Origin: Bacteroidaceae bacterium HV4-6-C5C
GTDB taxonomy: Bacteria; Bacteroidota; Bacteroidia; Bacteroidales; Bacteroidaceae
DNA: 64,000 bases
Direction: 5' to 3'
NCBI GenBank assembly: GCA_007896885.1
Contig: VOIU01000016.1
Coordinates: 1 to 64,000 of the forward strand
Shown: in pieces, positions 57,101 to 64,000 of the stretch
Position numbering within the stretch: position 1 is the first letter of the stretch
How the letters are laid out: every line of letters begins with the position of its first letter
Position numbers and translations under genes: made by a program
The notes under the pieces: model-generated
What the model saw: the letters and a program-made list of their open reading frames with translations, nothing else
Database searches by the model: none
Told to the model about the DNA's origin: nothing

Positions 57101-57663
57101 ATTTAAACAATGATAATATCATTGATAACAGAGACATGGCACATGGATTAAGCAATCCTCGCAATCCTGAAATCTCTTATGGATTTGGAGTCAGTTTCAA
57201 TTACAAAGGATTCGACCTTAGTGCTTTTTTCCAAGGAGTAGCCAAATGCGATATATTATTAGGTAACGGCAATGATGTATTTTGGCCTTTTAATTGGGGA
57301 ATCGAGAAATCCAATTTCCGGACAGCTTTCTTAGACAGATGGACTGCAGATAACCCAAGTCAAAATGTCACAATGCCAAGATTACATTCCGCGTATGGCA
57401 ATAACATAAATAAAGAGCCAAGCACTTGGTGGGTACGTAGTGGGTCATTCCTGCGATTTAAAAATCTAGAAATAGGTTATAGCATTCCTAAAGAAATAGC
57501 AAGAAAATTTTTATTGGAGGGTGCTAGAATTTATGTGATGGGAAATAACTTATGTTTATGGGATAAATTGAAATATTGGGATCCTGAATTATCAAATGAT
57601 AATAATGGTATTAAATACCCATTATCAAGAACATACACACTCGGATTAGAAGTTAGATTTTAA
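54181..57663 (+). CDS. susC: SusC-family transporter with STN signalling domain
   Basis: An 1160-residue TonB-linked transporter. After the signal peptide (about 30-58, TALFFLFFFNSGICQA) is an STN domain (about 61-125; LTLKFNNATVKEVFNAIEK) for contact with FecR, a carboxypeptidase-like domain (about 135-215), LEEVVVVGYGKQTK, a plug (WIRGASTWKGSTNPLILVDG; AVYGAEGANGVILITTKRG), and a barrel ending TYTLGLEVRF. An alternative start at 54226 (MNFIWNCNPL) would shorten the N-terminus by 15 residues. It is 15 bp before SusD. Confidence 0.95.
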   Translation: MIKFIQVSTILNYKSMNFIWNCNPLKRIINRCLLNFIKTALFFLFFFNSGICQANGKHEQPAHLTLKFNNATVKEVFNAIEKNSEYILFYHDDYIDLNRKVTINVKNESVTAILDQLFKGTSNSYSIDGKQIVITNKSTQQAKEASSGKKKRISGIVVDRNGEPLIGVNVTVKNVSGGTSTNTDGLFIMEASNTDILTFSYVGFLTKNVKVGDNTSLNVTLEEDQKSLEEVVVVGYGKQTKASVVSSVSAIGGKELSIPGRSLSSGLNGRLPGLISVQRNGDPGNDDATFWIRGASTWKGSTNPLILVDGVPRSMNNIEPDEIESFSILKDATATAVYGAEGANGVILITTKRGTNTKPVITFRGEYSTSSPTRLPEFVDSWQYLQLANEALMNDGQSPQFSDDLIAKYRNNEDPDLYPNAKWLDETLAKHYGSQRYTINARGGTDFAKYFVSMAYYTEDGVFKNKSLENYDSNISLNRYDLRSNIDLQVTKSTQVSVDVSGQYVVRVGPMKSSNDIFKYMLYTPSYLFPAIYSDGTISTYPKEFDANNRNPYNFVMNSGYQKEWDALIQSTVRLSQDLNFVTPGLKFKGTVSFDYQGVFNSQRSWNPSRYNATGRDDNGNLVFNKTYAGTNAFGEPTESNSANRKIYIESSLNYDRTFGKHTVGGMLLYMQKDTQYHDNALAYRNQGVVGRASYSYDGRYFIESNFGYTGSETFAKDKRFGFFPSVGIGYYISNEKFYPESLSKVMNKIKLRASIGRTGNDDTGGDRFLYRATFKTDDYTFAQGIGSTGSSNSLGTGIHDVLFKNTDIHWEIEDKRDIGLDLGFFNNQIEITADYFNNRRHDILMQRNTVPQTSGFWAAPWENYGIVTNKGFDGSMDVRHKIGKVQITWRGTLTYAHNTITEYDEIEPEYPWMKVTGHPIDDRGLYIVDRLYTDDDFNATKNSNGTYSYQLKDGLPVPTMSGLLGPGDLKYKDLNNDNIIDNRDMAHGLSNPRNPEISYGFGVSFNYKGFDLSAFFQGVAKCDILLGNGNDVFWPFNWGIEKSNFRTAFLDRWTADNPSQNVTMPRLHSAYGNNINKEPSTWWVRSGSFLRFKNLEIGYSIPKEIARKFLLEGARIYVMGNNLCLWDKLKYWDPELSNDNNGIKYPLSRTYTLGLEVRF

Positions 57664-57678
57664 AAAGGAGATATAAAT

Positions 57679-59514
57679 ATGAAACTCAAAAATATAAAAG
57701 TCTTTGCACTAGGACTAGCGATCTGTTCTCTTTTCTCCTGTTCAGACTATCTGAATGTTTCAGACGAAGCAGCTGGAGGGCTTTCTGATTTTAATGATAT
57801 ATTCACTAATGTCGATTATACCAAGAGATGGTATGGAGAAGTCTTCAACAACATTACCAACTCTTCATACATGTGGTTTCCATCAGGCACACCGAGTATG
57901 GGAAATCCTTGGGCATCAATGGGAGATGAATGCTATAATAATTTTGTAAATAATGCAGGATTTTACTCCGAATGGAATTCAACAAATACAAAATTTTCGC
58001 GTTGGGGTACATTATACCAATCTATCCGACAAGCTAATATTTTCTTAGAAAATGCCAAGCCGATTATAGAACCAGGTGTTGATGCTATTCAAATAACCGA
58101 AGACGAAATGAAATGGTACAAGGCTAATATCCGCTTTATGAGAGCATGGTACTATCTTACGCTATTGGAGACTTATGGTCCGGTACCAATTATAGACAGG
58201 TCATTAAATTTGGAAGACCAACTCAATATGCCTAGAAATTCGGTTGATGAATTAGTTAACTTCATTGATAGCGAATTATTGGAAGCTATGAAAGACATGC
58301 ATGACGTAGATCATGCCAATCAAGATTATCGCGCAGTACCAACTAAAGGTACAGCGCTTGCTGCCCGTGCCAAACTTTGGATGTATGCAGCAAGCCCATT
58401 ATTCAATGGAGGATATCAAGAAGCGCTAGAATTAAAAAATATAGATGGGAAATCCCTATTTCCACAAAAAGATCCTACAAAATGGGAAAAAGCAGTACAA
58501 GCCTGTAAGGACTTGATAGATTATGCAGAAGCAGGGCACTATGAATTATATAAAGTCATAAAGAATGGTAAGATAGATCCTGACGCATCAGTTTATGAAG
58601 TATTCCAGGTTTATAACTCTGAATACATTTGGGCATCAGGTACCGTTTCATGGGGAGGTATGAATAATGACTTGTTTGATAAAGAAGTTACTCCACGTTC
58701 CGAGCCAAGTGGTACGGGTCAATTAGCAGTATATCAAGAGCTTGTAGACGACTTTTACATGAAAGACGGACTTCCGATTAAACAAACCTCATTCCTGCCG
58801 AAGTCTCCTTTATATAGTGAAGAAGGGTTTGATGCACTTAATGGAGTTCAAGTGAGTAAAATGTATATTAACCGGGAACCTCGTTTTTACAATACAGTAA
58901 CTTTCAGCGGAAAAAAATGGCAGATATCAAATAGGGAAGTACAATTTTATAAAGGCGGGAATGCTGATAATTCATCTTACTATCCGCGAACAGGCTATCT
59001 ACTATATAAACGTATGAACAAGACGATATACAAGAATTCACCAGGAGTAGTATCCGTATTCCGCCCTGCCGTCATTTATCGTCTCGCTGAATTTTATCTA
59101 TTATATGCAGAAGCTTTGAATGAAGTAGATCCTAATAATAGTGATATTCTGAAATACACCAATCTAGTACGCGAACGTGCGGGATTGGAAAAACTCGAAG
59201 TTCTGAATCCTGCAATAAAAGGAAATCAAGATATGCAGAGAGAAGCCATACGCCGTGAAAGCCGCGTTGAGTTGTGCACAGAAGGACAACGCTATTTTGA
59301 CATAAGAAGATGGATGATTGCAGACAGAAAACCAGGAGAAGGAGGATTAAATGGAACTTTTACTGGGATGAACTTAGATGGAGATAAGGAACATTTTAAT
59401 ATTCGTACCCGGGTTATAGATCGGACATTTAAACGGAAGCAATTCTTACACCCAATACCCTATAGCGAGATACAAAACAGCCACGGCTTATTAATTCAAA
59501 ATCCCGGCTGGTAA
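57679..59514 (+). CDS. susD: SusD/RagB family glycan-binding lipoprotein
   Basis: A 611-residue SusD-like lipoprotein (lipobox LFSC21). The TPR-like core is seen in IRFMRAWYYLTLLETYGPVPII and FYLLYAEALNEVD, and the C-terminus has ESRVELCTEGQRYFDIRRWM and the ending PIPYSEIQNS. It forms the lid on the preceding SusC. It is followed by a terminator, so the GH2 gene downstream may have its own promoter. Confidence 0.94.
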   Translation: MKLKNIKVFALGLAICSLFSCSDYLNVSDEAAGGLSDFNDIFTNVDYTKRWYGEVFNNITNSSYMWFPSGTPSMGNPWASMGDECYNNFVNNAGFYSEWNSTNTKFSRWGTLYQSIRQANIFLENAKPIIEPGVDAIQITEDEMKWYKANIRFMRAWYYLTLLETYGPVPIIDRSLNLEDQLNMPRNSVDELVNFIDSELLEAMKDMHDVDHANQDYRAVPTKGTALAARAKLWMYAASPLFNGGYQEALELKNIDGKSLFPQKDPTKWEKAVQACKDLIDYAEAGHYELYKVIKNGKIDPDASVYEVFQVYNSEYIWASGTVSWGGMNNDLFDKEVTPRSEPSGTGQLAVYQELVDDFYMKDGLPIKQTSFLPKSPLYSEEGFDALNGVQVSKMYINREPRFYNTVTFSGKKWQISNREVQFYKGGNADNSSYYPRTGYLLYKRMNKTIYKNSPGVVSVFRPAVIYRLAEFYLLYAEALNEVDPNNSDILKYTNLVRERAGLEKLEVLNPAIKGNQDMQREAIRRESRVELCTEGQRYFDIRRWMIADRKPGEGGLNGTFTGMNLDGDKEHFNIRTRVIDRTFKRKQFLHPIPYSEIQNSHGLLIQNPGW

Positions 59515-59550
59515 TTGCTTATTGATTCTATAAAACATTTAAAAATTAAT

Positions 59551-59589
59551 TGTGCAAATAGGTTAGTAATAGCTTATTTGCACATTTTT
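59551..59589 (+). terminator. Terminator after susD
   Basis: tgtgcaaata (59551-59560) pairs with tatttgcaca (59575-59584) and is followed by ttttta. It lies 36 bp after the SusD stop and separates the surface genes from the enzymes downstream. Confidence 0.85.
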
Positions 59590-59717
59590 AGTCAAAAGGA
59601 TAGCTAATAAATTTACCTAATACCATAGTAACTCTTTTGAACCCGTATAAGACAAATTCATTTAGCATACCATATATAAAAAAATCATAAATATAAATTT
59701 ATTCATTTTAATAAAAG

Positions 59718-59725
59718 TATTTTTG
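59718..59725 (+). promoter_or_regulatory. -7 box of the GH2 gene (TATTTTTG)
   Basis: An exact TAnnTTTG match, 59 bp before the ATG at 59785. No clear TTTG -33 box at the usual spacing. Confidence 0.45.
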
Positions 59726-59784
59726 TTCAGCTAAATAAAATAAAAAACGAGTTTCTATACCCTCATAAAAACAACAACTTAAAC

Positions 59785-62499
59785 ATGTATAATTCTGTGA
59801 AAAATTTCTACTCTATTTTATTGCTGCTTATCTATGCAATAACAGCAAACGGACAAAGCAAAATTAGTCTCACAAAAGATACTGAACGTATCTGGCTCGA
59901 CTCTCCAATCATGCATGGAGGAAACTATCAATGGAAAATGGTGAAATCGAGTGATATTTCAGATCCTGGTGAGAAAATTTCATTACCCGATTATCCGGTC
60001 GAAAAATGGTTACCAGCCATTGTTCCGGGAACTGTTCTAAATTCACTAGTGTATAACCATAAATATCCTGAACCTTACCACGGAATTAATAATAAACTGG
60101 AGTCCAAACTAATACCAGATATATCCACAGTGGGAAGAGACTTTTACACTTATTGGTTCCGGACTGATTTCAATATACCACAATCATATAAAGGCAAAAC
60201 AATATGGTTACAATTAGACGGCATTAATTATAGAGCAGAGATATGGGTAAATGGGAATCTGCTTAATACAATGAATGGTATGTTCTTACAAGATTATATT
60301 AATGTCACGGACTTCGTAAATACAAATTCAACAAATACATTAGCCATAAAAGTATACCCTGTGGACATGCCTGGAAGTAATATTCCAAAAACCTGGGGAG
60401 CTACCGGTGAATTTCATAATGGAGGAAACGGTAATATAGGATTGAACACAACGATGCTGATGACAGTAGGATGGGATTTTACCTTTATGGACGGTATCCG
60501 TGATCGGAATACTGGGATTTGGAGAAACATCTCACTTTATACCACTGGAAAAGTTGCATTACGCCATCCTTTTGTAAAATCAGAGCTGAGAAAACCTGAC
60601 TACAATGAATCGAAAGAGTCTGTATCGGTGGAAGTCATTAATCCATCCGATAATTACAATGGGATAAATTGTACCGTGAAAGGTGAAATAGTAGGTGAAA
60701 ACATAAAATTTGAAAAAAATGTTCTCCTTTTACGTGGAGAGCGGAAAGAGATATCTTTTACTCCTGACGAATTTCCACAACTGGTAATTAACTCCCCCCG
60801 ATTATGGTGGCCTGTAAATAAAGGAAAACAAAATCTATATAACTTAAAGTTCAGTGTTTCTGTAGACGGAACGATTTGTGATTCCATAAAGACGAGGTTT
60901 GGTATTCGTGAGATTACCTCAGACACCAATACTCCCGATAAATCAAGATTATTTTATATTAACGGTAAACGCCTATTTATAAGAGGATCCAATTGGATAC
61001 CAGAGGCAATGCTAAGAAATTCAGATGAACGAACCTATGCTGAATTACGTTATACCCGCCAATCAGGTATCAATCTACTACGGATATGGGGAGGTGGCAT
61101 AGCAGAATCTGATTATTTCTTTCAACTGTGTGATGAACTTGGATTATTAGTTTGGCAAGAATTTTGGATGACAGGAGATACCCGACACCCACAAGACCAG
61201 AGCCTTTATTTAAATAATGTCTCTTCTACGGTAAAGCGAATCCGCAATCATCCTTCACTCGCATATTATGTGGCTTCAAACGAAAGTTCAGAAGTCACGG
61301 GAACCCCCGAGTTATTGAATCGTTTGGATGGCACCCGGGGATATCAGATGCAATCAGAATGCGCTGGGGTGCACGATGGAAGCCCTTATAAACAAGTAAA
61401 TCCTATGCAGCATTATGAAAACACAGCATCTCTTCGAGGTAGCCGCGTTGATGGCTTTAACCCCGAATATGGCGCACCTACTCTCCCTACAGTAGAAATA
61501 CTTCGAGAAATGATGGATGAAAAGGATCTATGGCCCATTAACAAAAAAGTATGGGATTATTTGGATGGAAATGGTTTCCACCTAATGACTACTTTATACA
61601 CCGATTTAGTAAACAATTATGGTAAATCATCTTCAATAGATGAGTTTGCACAAAAAGGTCAGTTATTGGGAGCTATAAATTCAAAAAGCATTTGGGAAGT
61701 ATGGAATTATAATAAACTGAACTATGGAGATCGTTTCTGCTCAGGCATTTTATTCTGGTATCACAATTGTCCTGTACGCCAGGTCAGCTCACGTATGTGG
61801 GATTGGTCATTGGAGCCTACAGCATCTCTCTACCATACTGCAAATGCATTGCAACCTCTACATGCCCAATTCGATTATTTAAAGAATACTGTTTCAGTCA
61901 TCAATGACCTATACCAGCCAATCAATAATTACAAAGTAGTAGCGCAAGTCTATGACATAAACAGTCACAAAGTTCTAGAGCAATCATCTCCTGTTGACAT
62001 TCCTGAAGATGGAGTTGTCAATGATATATTAACGATTCATTTTCCGAATAATATATCACAAGTCCATTTCATCAAATTGATTTTAAAAGACGAAAAAGGG
62101 CAAGAAGTTTCGTCTAATTTCTATTGGCGTTCTAACGATAAGTATCTAGGAAAAACCACTTTAACAGGGCCTGCCACCTCTGGATTTCAGGATTTAGCAA
62201 AACTAAAGCCCGCCAATGTCAAACTAAGCTATAAAGTCAGAGAGAACTGCGACAGTTATTATATTGACATAACTCTGAAAAATCAGTCTGAGCAAATTGC
62301 TTTTTTCAATCAATTACAGTTTTTAAATTCAAAGATGAGTCCAATACGTCCTTCTTTCTATTCCGATAATTTCTTTTCGTTAACGCCTGGTGAAAAGAAA
62401 TTGGTAACCATTGAAACGAGCAAAGACAAACTTAATGATGGAGCTTTTTTAGTGATAAAGGGATTCAATATAAAAGTTCAGAAATATAAGCTAAAATAA
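59785..62499 (+). CDS. GH2 family glycoside hydrolase (beta-mannosidase / exo-glucosaminidase-like)
   Basis: A 904-residue exported GH2 enzyme. After the signal peptide (to ANGQ24) come a galactose-binding-like domain (about 60-225; DFYTYWFRTDFNIP, QLDGINYRAEIWVNG), an immunoglobulin-like domain (about 250-370), and the TIM barrel with YINGKRLFIRGSNWIPEAM, LLRIWGGGIAESDYFFQLCDELGLLVWQEF. The acid/base is E500 (SNESSE). The SNES motif is nearer to exo-beta-glucosaminidases and mannosidases than to galactosidases. Further beta-sandwich domains follow (about 730-900). The exact substrate cannot be told. Confidence 0.85.
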   Translation: MYNSVKNFYSILLLLIYAITANGQSKISLTKDTERIWLDSPIMHGGNYQWKMVKSSDISDPGEKISLPDYPVEKWLPAIVPGTVLNSLVYNHKYPEPYHGINNKLESKLIPDISTVGRDFYTYWFRTDFNIPQSYKGKTIWLQLDGINYRAEIWVNGNLLNTMNGMFLQDYINVTDFVNTNSTNTLAIKVYPVDMPGSNIPKTWGATGEFHNGGNGNIGLNTTMLMTVGWDFTFMDGIRDRNTGIWRNISLYTTGKVALRHPFVKSELRKPDYNESKESVSVEVINPSDNYNGINCTVKGEIVGENIKFEKNVLLLRGERKEISFTPDEFPQLVINSPRLWWPVNKGKQNLYNLKFSVSVDGTICDSIKTRFGIREITSDTNTPDKSRLFYINGKRLFIRGSNWIPEAMLRNSDERTYAELRYTRQSGINLLRIWGGGIAESDYFFQLCDELGLLVWQEFWMTGDTRHPQDQSLYLNNVSSTVKRIRNHPSLAYYVASNESSEVTGTPELLNRLDGTRGYQMQSECAGVHDGSPYKQVNPMQHYENTASLRGSRVDGFNPEYGAPTLPTVEILREMMDEKDLWPINKKVWDYLDGNGFHLMTTLYTDLVNNYGKSSSIDEFAQKGQLLGAINSKSIWEVWNYNKLNYGDRFCSGILFWYHNCPVRQVSSRMWDWSLEPTASLYHTANALQPLHAQFDYLKNTVSVINDLYQPINNYKVVAQVYDINSHKVLEQSSPVDIPEDGVVNDILTIHFPNNISQVHFIKLILKDEKGQEVSSNFYWRSNDKYLGKTTLTGPATSGFQDLAKLKPANVKLSYKVRENCDSYYIDITLKNQSEQIAFFNQLQFLNSKMSPIRPSFYSDNFFSLTPGEKKLVTIETSKDKLNDGAFLVIKGFNIKVQKYKLK

Positions 62500-62510
62500 A
62501 TATATATATC

Positions 62511-64000
62511 GTGAAACGATTTTATATCATATTTTTTTTATTACTGATTCACAAGATCACATTTGCCCAAGGCAACTTTGATCTTGTGATTGTCGGTGGT
62601 AATCCCGGTGGCATAATGACTGCAATAGCCGCCGCACGAGAAGGAAAGACTTCAGTCATATTGGAACGAACAAATCATATAGGAGGACTCCCTGTAAATG
62701 GATTGGGGGCAACTGACATCGCGACTAGAGATGCTACAACCGGATTATTTGCTGAATTTACATCCAAAATCAAGCAATATTATATCCAGCATTACGGAGA
62801 AAACTCCCAGCAAGTAAAAGATTGTAGTGACGGATTTCACTTTGAACCATCTGTAGCAGAACTTGTCTATAATGAAATGTTGCAAGAATATAAAGATAAA
62901 ATAGCAATACGGCTTATGCGGCAATTCGATGCAGAAAGTTCAAATATAAAAATTCAAAACAGGCATATCGAAAATATAAATGTACTCAACCGCGAAAATG
63001 GACAAAAAGAGATTTATCACGGACTTTTCTTCATAGACGCAACTTATGAGGGTGATTTGGGTGCAGCAGCAGGAGTACCTTTTCGTGTTGGTCGTGAAAG
63101 CAGAAAAGAATTTAATGAACCCGGAGCAGGCAGAACTTACGAATATTGGAAAAGCCAACCGGATACGGGTAGTACAGGAGACCCTGACAATGGAGTGCAA
63201 GCATATAATTACCGACTCTGCCTAACAAAAGACAGGAAAAACTTCATTCCATTCCCGAAGCCCCAATCATACCATAGAGAAGAGTACGAATCTCTCATTG
63301 AAGATATATGGAAGGGACGGAACACTCAGTTGGCAATGAAGAAAGTGACTCCTGAAATGATGGAAGAAAACCGCCGTTATATCGCTAAAGGAGGTCAAAC
63401 CAAGATCCCCGGAGATAGTTGGGGAATCAATAAGTTGAGTAGCCTTGTCAAATTGCCCAATGAAAAGGCTGATGGAAATAATCAACATGCAGCGTTTCTC
63501 TCGACTGACCTACCAGAAGAGAACTGGCCTTGGCCGACTTCTTCATGGGAATGGAGGGATAAATTCGCGAAACGCCTCAAAGATTATACTCTTGGTTTAT
63601 TCTGGTTTGCACAGCACGACACTGCACTGCCAAAGCATTTTCGGAAAGAAATTGCTAAATGGGGATTGGCAAAAGATGAGTATCAAGATAACGAATCTTT
63701 TCCACGCCAAGTTTATGTTCGCGAAGGTAGACGTTTTGAAGGAGTTTATTTCTTCACAGCTCAAGATGCATTACCGGTCTCTCCAAATGAAAGACCACCA
63801 CTCCATCCGAACAGTGTGACTGCAAGTCATTATGCACTCGACTCACATGCCGCTAGAAAAAGAGAAAAAGATAGAGCTCATTTAGATGGTTTTATCAGTT
63901 ATCCTACAGCTCCTTATACCGTGCCAATAGGTGTCATTATGCCGCGGGAGATAGATAATTTATTGCTGCCCGTACCTGTGTCCGGTTCACACATTGGTTT
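62511..64000 (+). CDS. FAD-dependent oxidoreductase, exported, partial at the right edge
   Basis: An exported FAD_oxidored-type protein that runs off the window after 496 codons. The start is GTG at 62511, which gives a signal peptide (FYIIFFLLLIHKITFAQ) followed directly by the FAD motif FDLVIVGGNPGGIMTAIAAAREGK. Further motifs are ILERTNHIGGLPVNGLGATDI and FIDATYEGDLGAAAGVPFRVGRES. Such proteins are frequent in Bacteroides glycan loci, often beside sugar hydrolases, and may oxidise sugars or their derivatives. It is 11 bp after the GH2 gene. Confidence 0.85.
   Translation, partial: MKRFYIIFFLLLIHKITFAQGNFDLVIVGGNPGGIMTAIAAAREGKTSVILERTNHIGGLPVNGLGATDIATRDATTGLFAEFTSKIKQYYIQHYGENSQQVKDCSDGFHFEPSVAELVYNEMLQEYKDKIAIRLMRQFDAESSNIKIQNRHIENINVLNRENGQKEIYHGLFFIDATYEGDLGAAAGVPFRVGRESRKEFNEPGAGRTYEYWKSQPDTGSTGDPDNGVQAYNYRLCLTKDRKNFIPFPKPQSYHREEYESLIEDIWKGRNTQLAMKKVTPEMMEENRRYIAKGGQTKIPGDSWGINKLSSLVKLPNEKADGNNQHAAFLSTDLPEENWPWPTSSWEWRDKFAKRLKDYTLGLFWFAQHDTALPKHFRKEIAKWGLAKDEYQDNESFPRQVYVREGRRFEGVYFFTAQDALPVSPNERPPLHPNSVTASHYALDSHAARKREKDRAHLDGFISYPTAPYTVPIGVIMPREIDNLLLPVPVSGSHIG

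Overview
The window looks like a chromosomal segment of a Bacteroides-type gut Bacteroidota. The evidence is several SusC/SusD pairs, GLPGLI proteins, an ECF-sigma/FecR/STN-receptor set, DUF5686, DUF4836 and DUF5063 proteins, a GH20 hexosaminidase, and many promoters of the TAnnTTTG type used by the Bacteroides primary sigma factor. Species cannot be named from the sequence alone.

Layout. (1) 32-4383: a leftward run of a TonB-linked outer-membrane protein and three tandem GLPGLI genes, the last decapitated. (2) 4384-6330: a scar zone with a broken tetR-like gene, a complete 855-bp IS5-type insertion sequence (4738-5592, TTA duplication) and a decayed IS21 istA fragment. (3) 6429-14768: a leftward ribosomally made peptide cluster of the streptolysin-S-like (TOMM, thiazole/oxazole-modified) type. 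It holds a 35-residue precursor with core CCCNCCCNCCC, a leader-binding E1-like protein, a YcaO cyclodehydratase ending in PHPFP, a SagB-type dehydrogenase, an ABC exporter, an M50-like membrane protease, a TPR-like protein and a TonB-dependent receptor. The genes from sagB-like to receptor overlap one another. A hairpin terminator separates the precursor from the rest. (4) 15141-18290: a DUF3244-like secreted protein, a TPR signalling regulator, and an intergenic region with long perfect palindromes. (5) 18354-19634: enolase.

(6) 19752-29777: a leftward beta-glucan polysaccharide utilisation locus (SusC, SusD, surface glycan-binding protein, BACON-GH16, GH3), with four TACGTCA repeats upstream of the operon. 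(7) 30127-44324 and onward: mostly housekeeping genes, namely DUF5686, a Crp/Fnr regulator, GH20, trxB-lolA-ftsK, DUF5063 with a metal-binding tail, a 3'-5' exonuclease, an RlmI-type methyltransferase, an MFS nucleoside transporter, DUF151, RsmE, DUF4836, an ABC transporter pair and a K+-independent-type membrane pyrophosphatase. (8) 52248-64000: a second glycan locus (ECF sigma, FecR, STN-SusC, SusD, GH2, FAD-dependent oxidoreductase), cut by the right edge of the window.

The most interesting content is the TOMM cluster. In outline the precursor is recognised by the RRE/E1-like protein, its cysteines are cyclised by YcaO and oxidised by the SagB-type flavoenzyme, and the product leaves through the ABC pump with the M50-like protein as the likely leader protease. 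The co-translated TPR and TonB-receptor genes are absent from the classical sag operon and suggest an outer-membrane step specific to this lineage.
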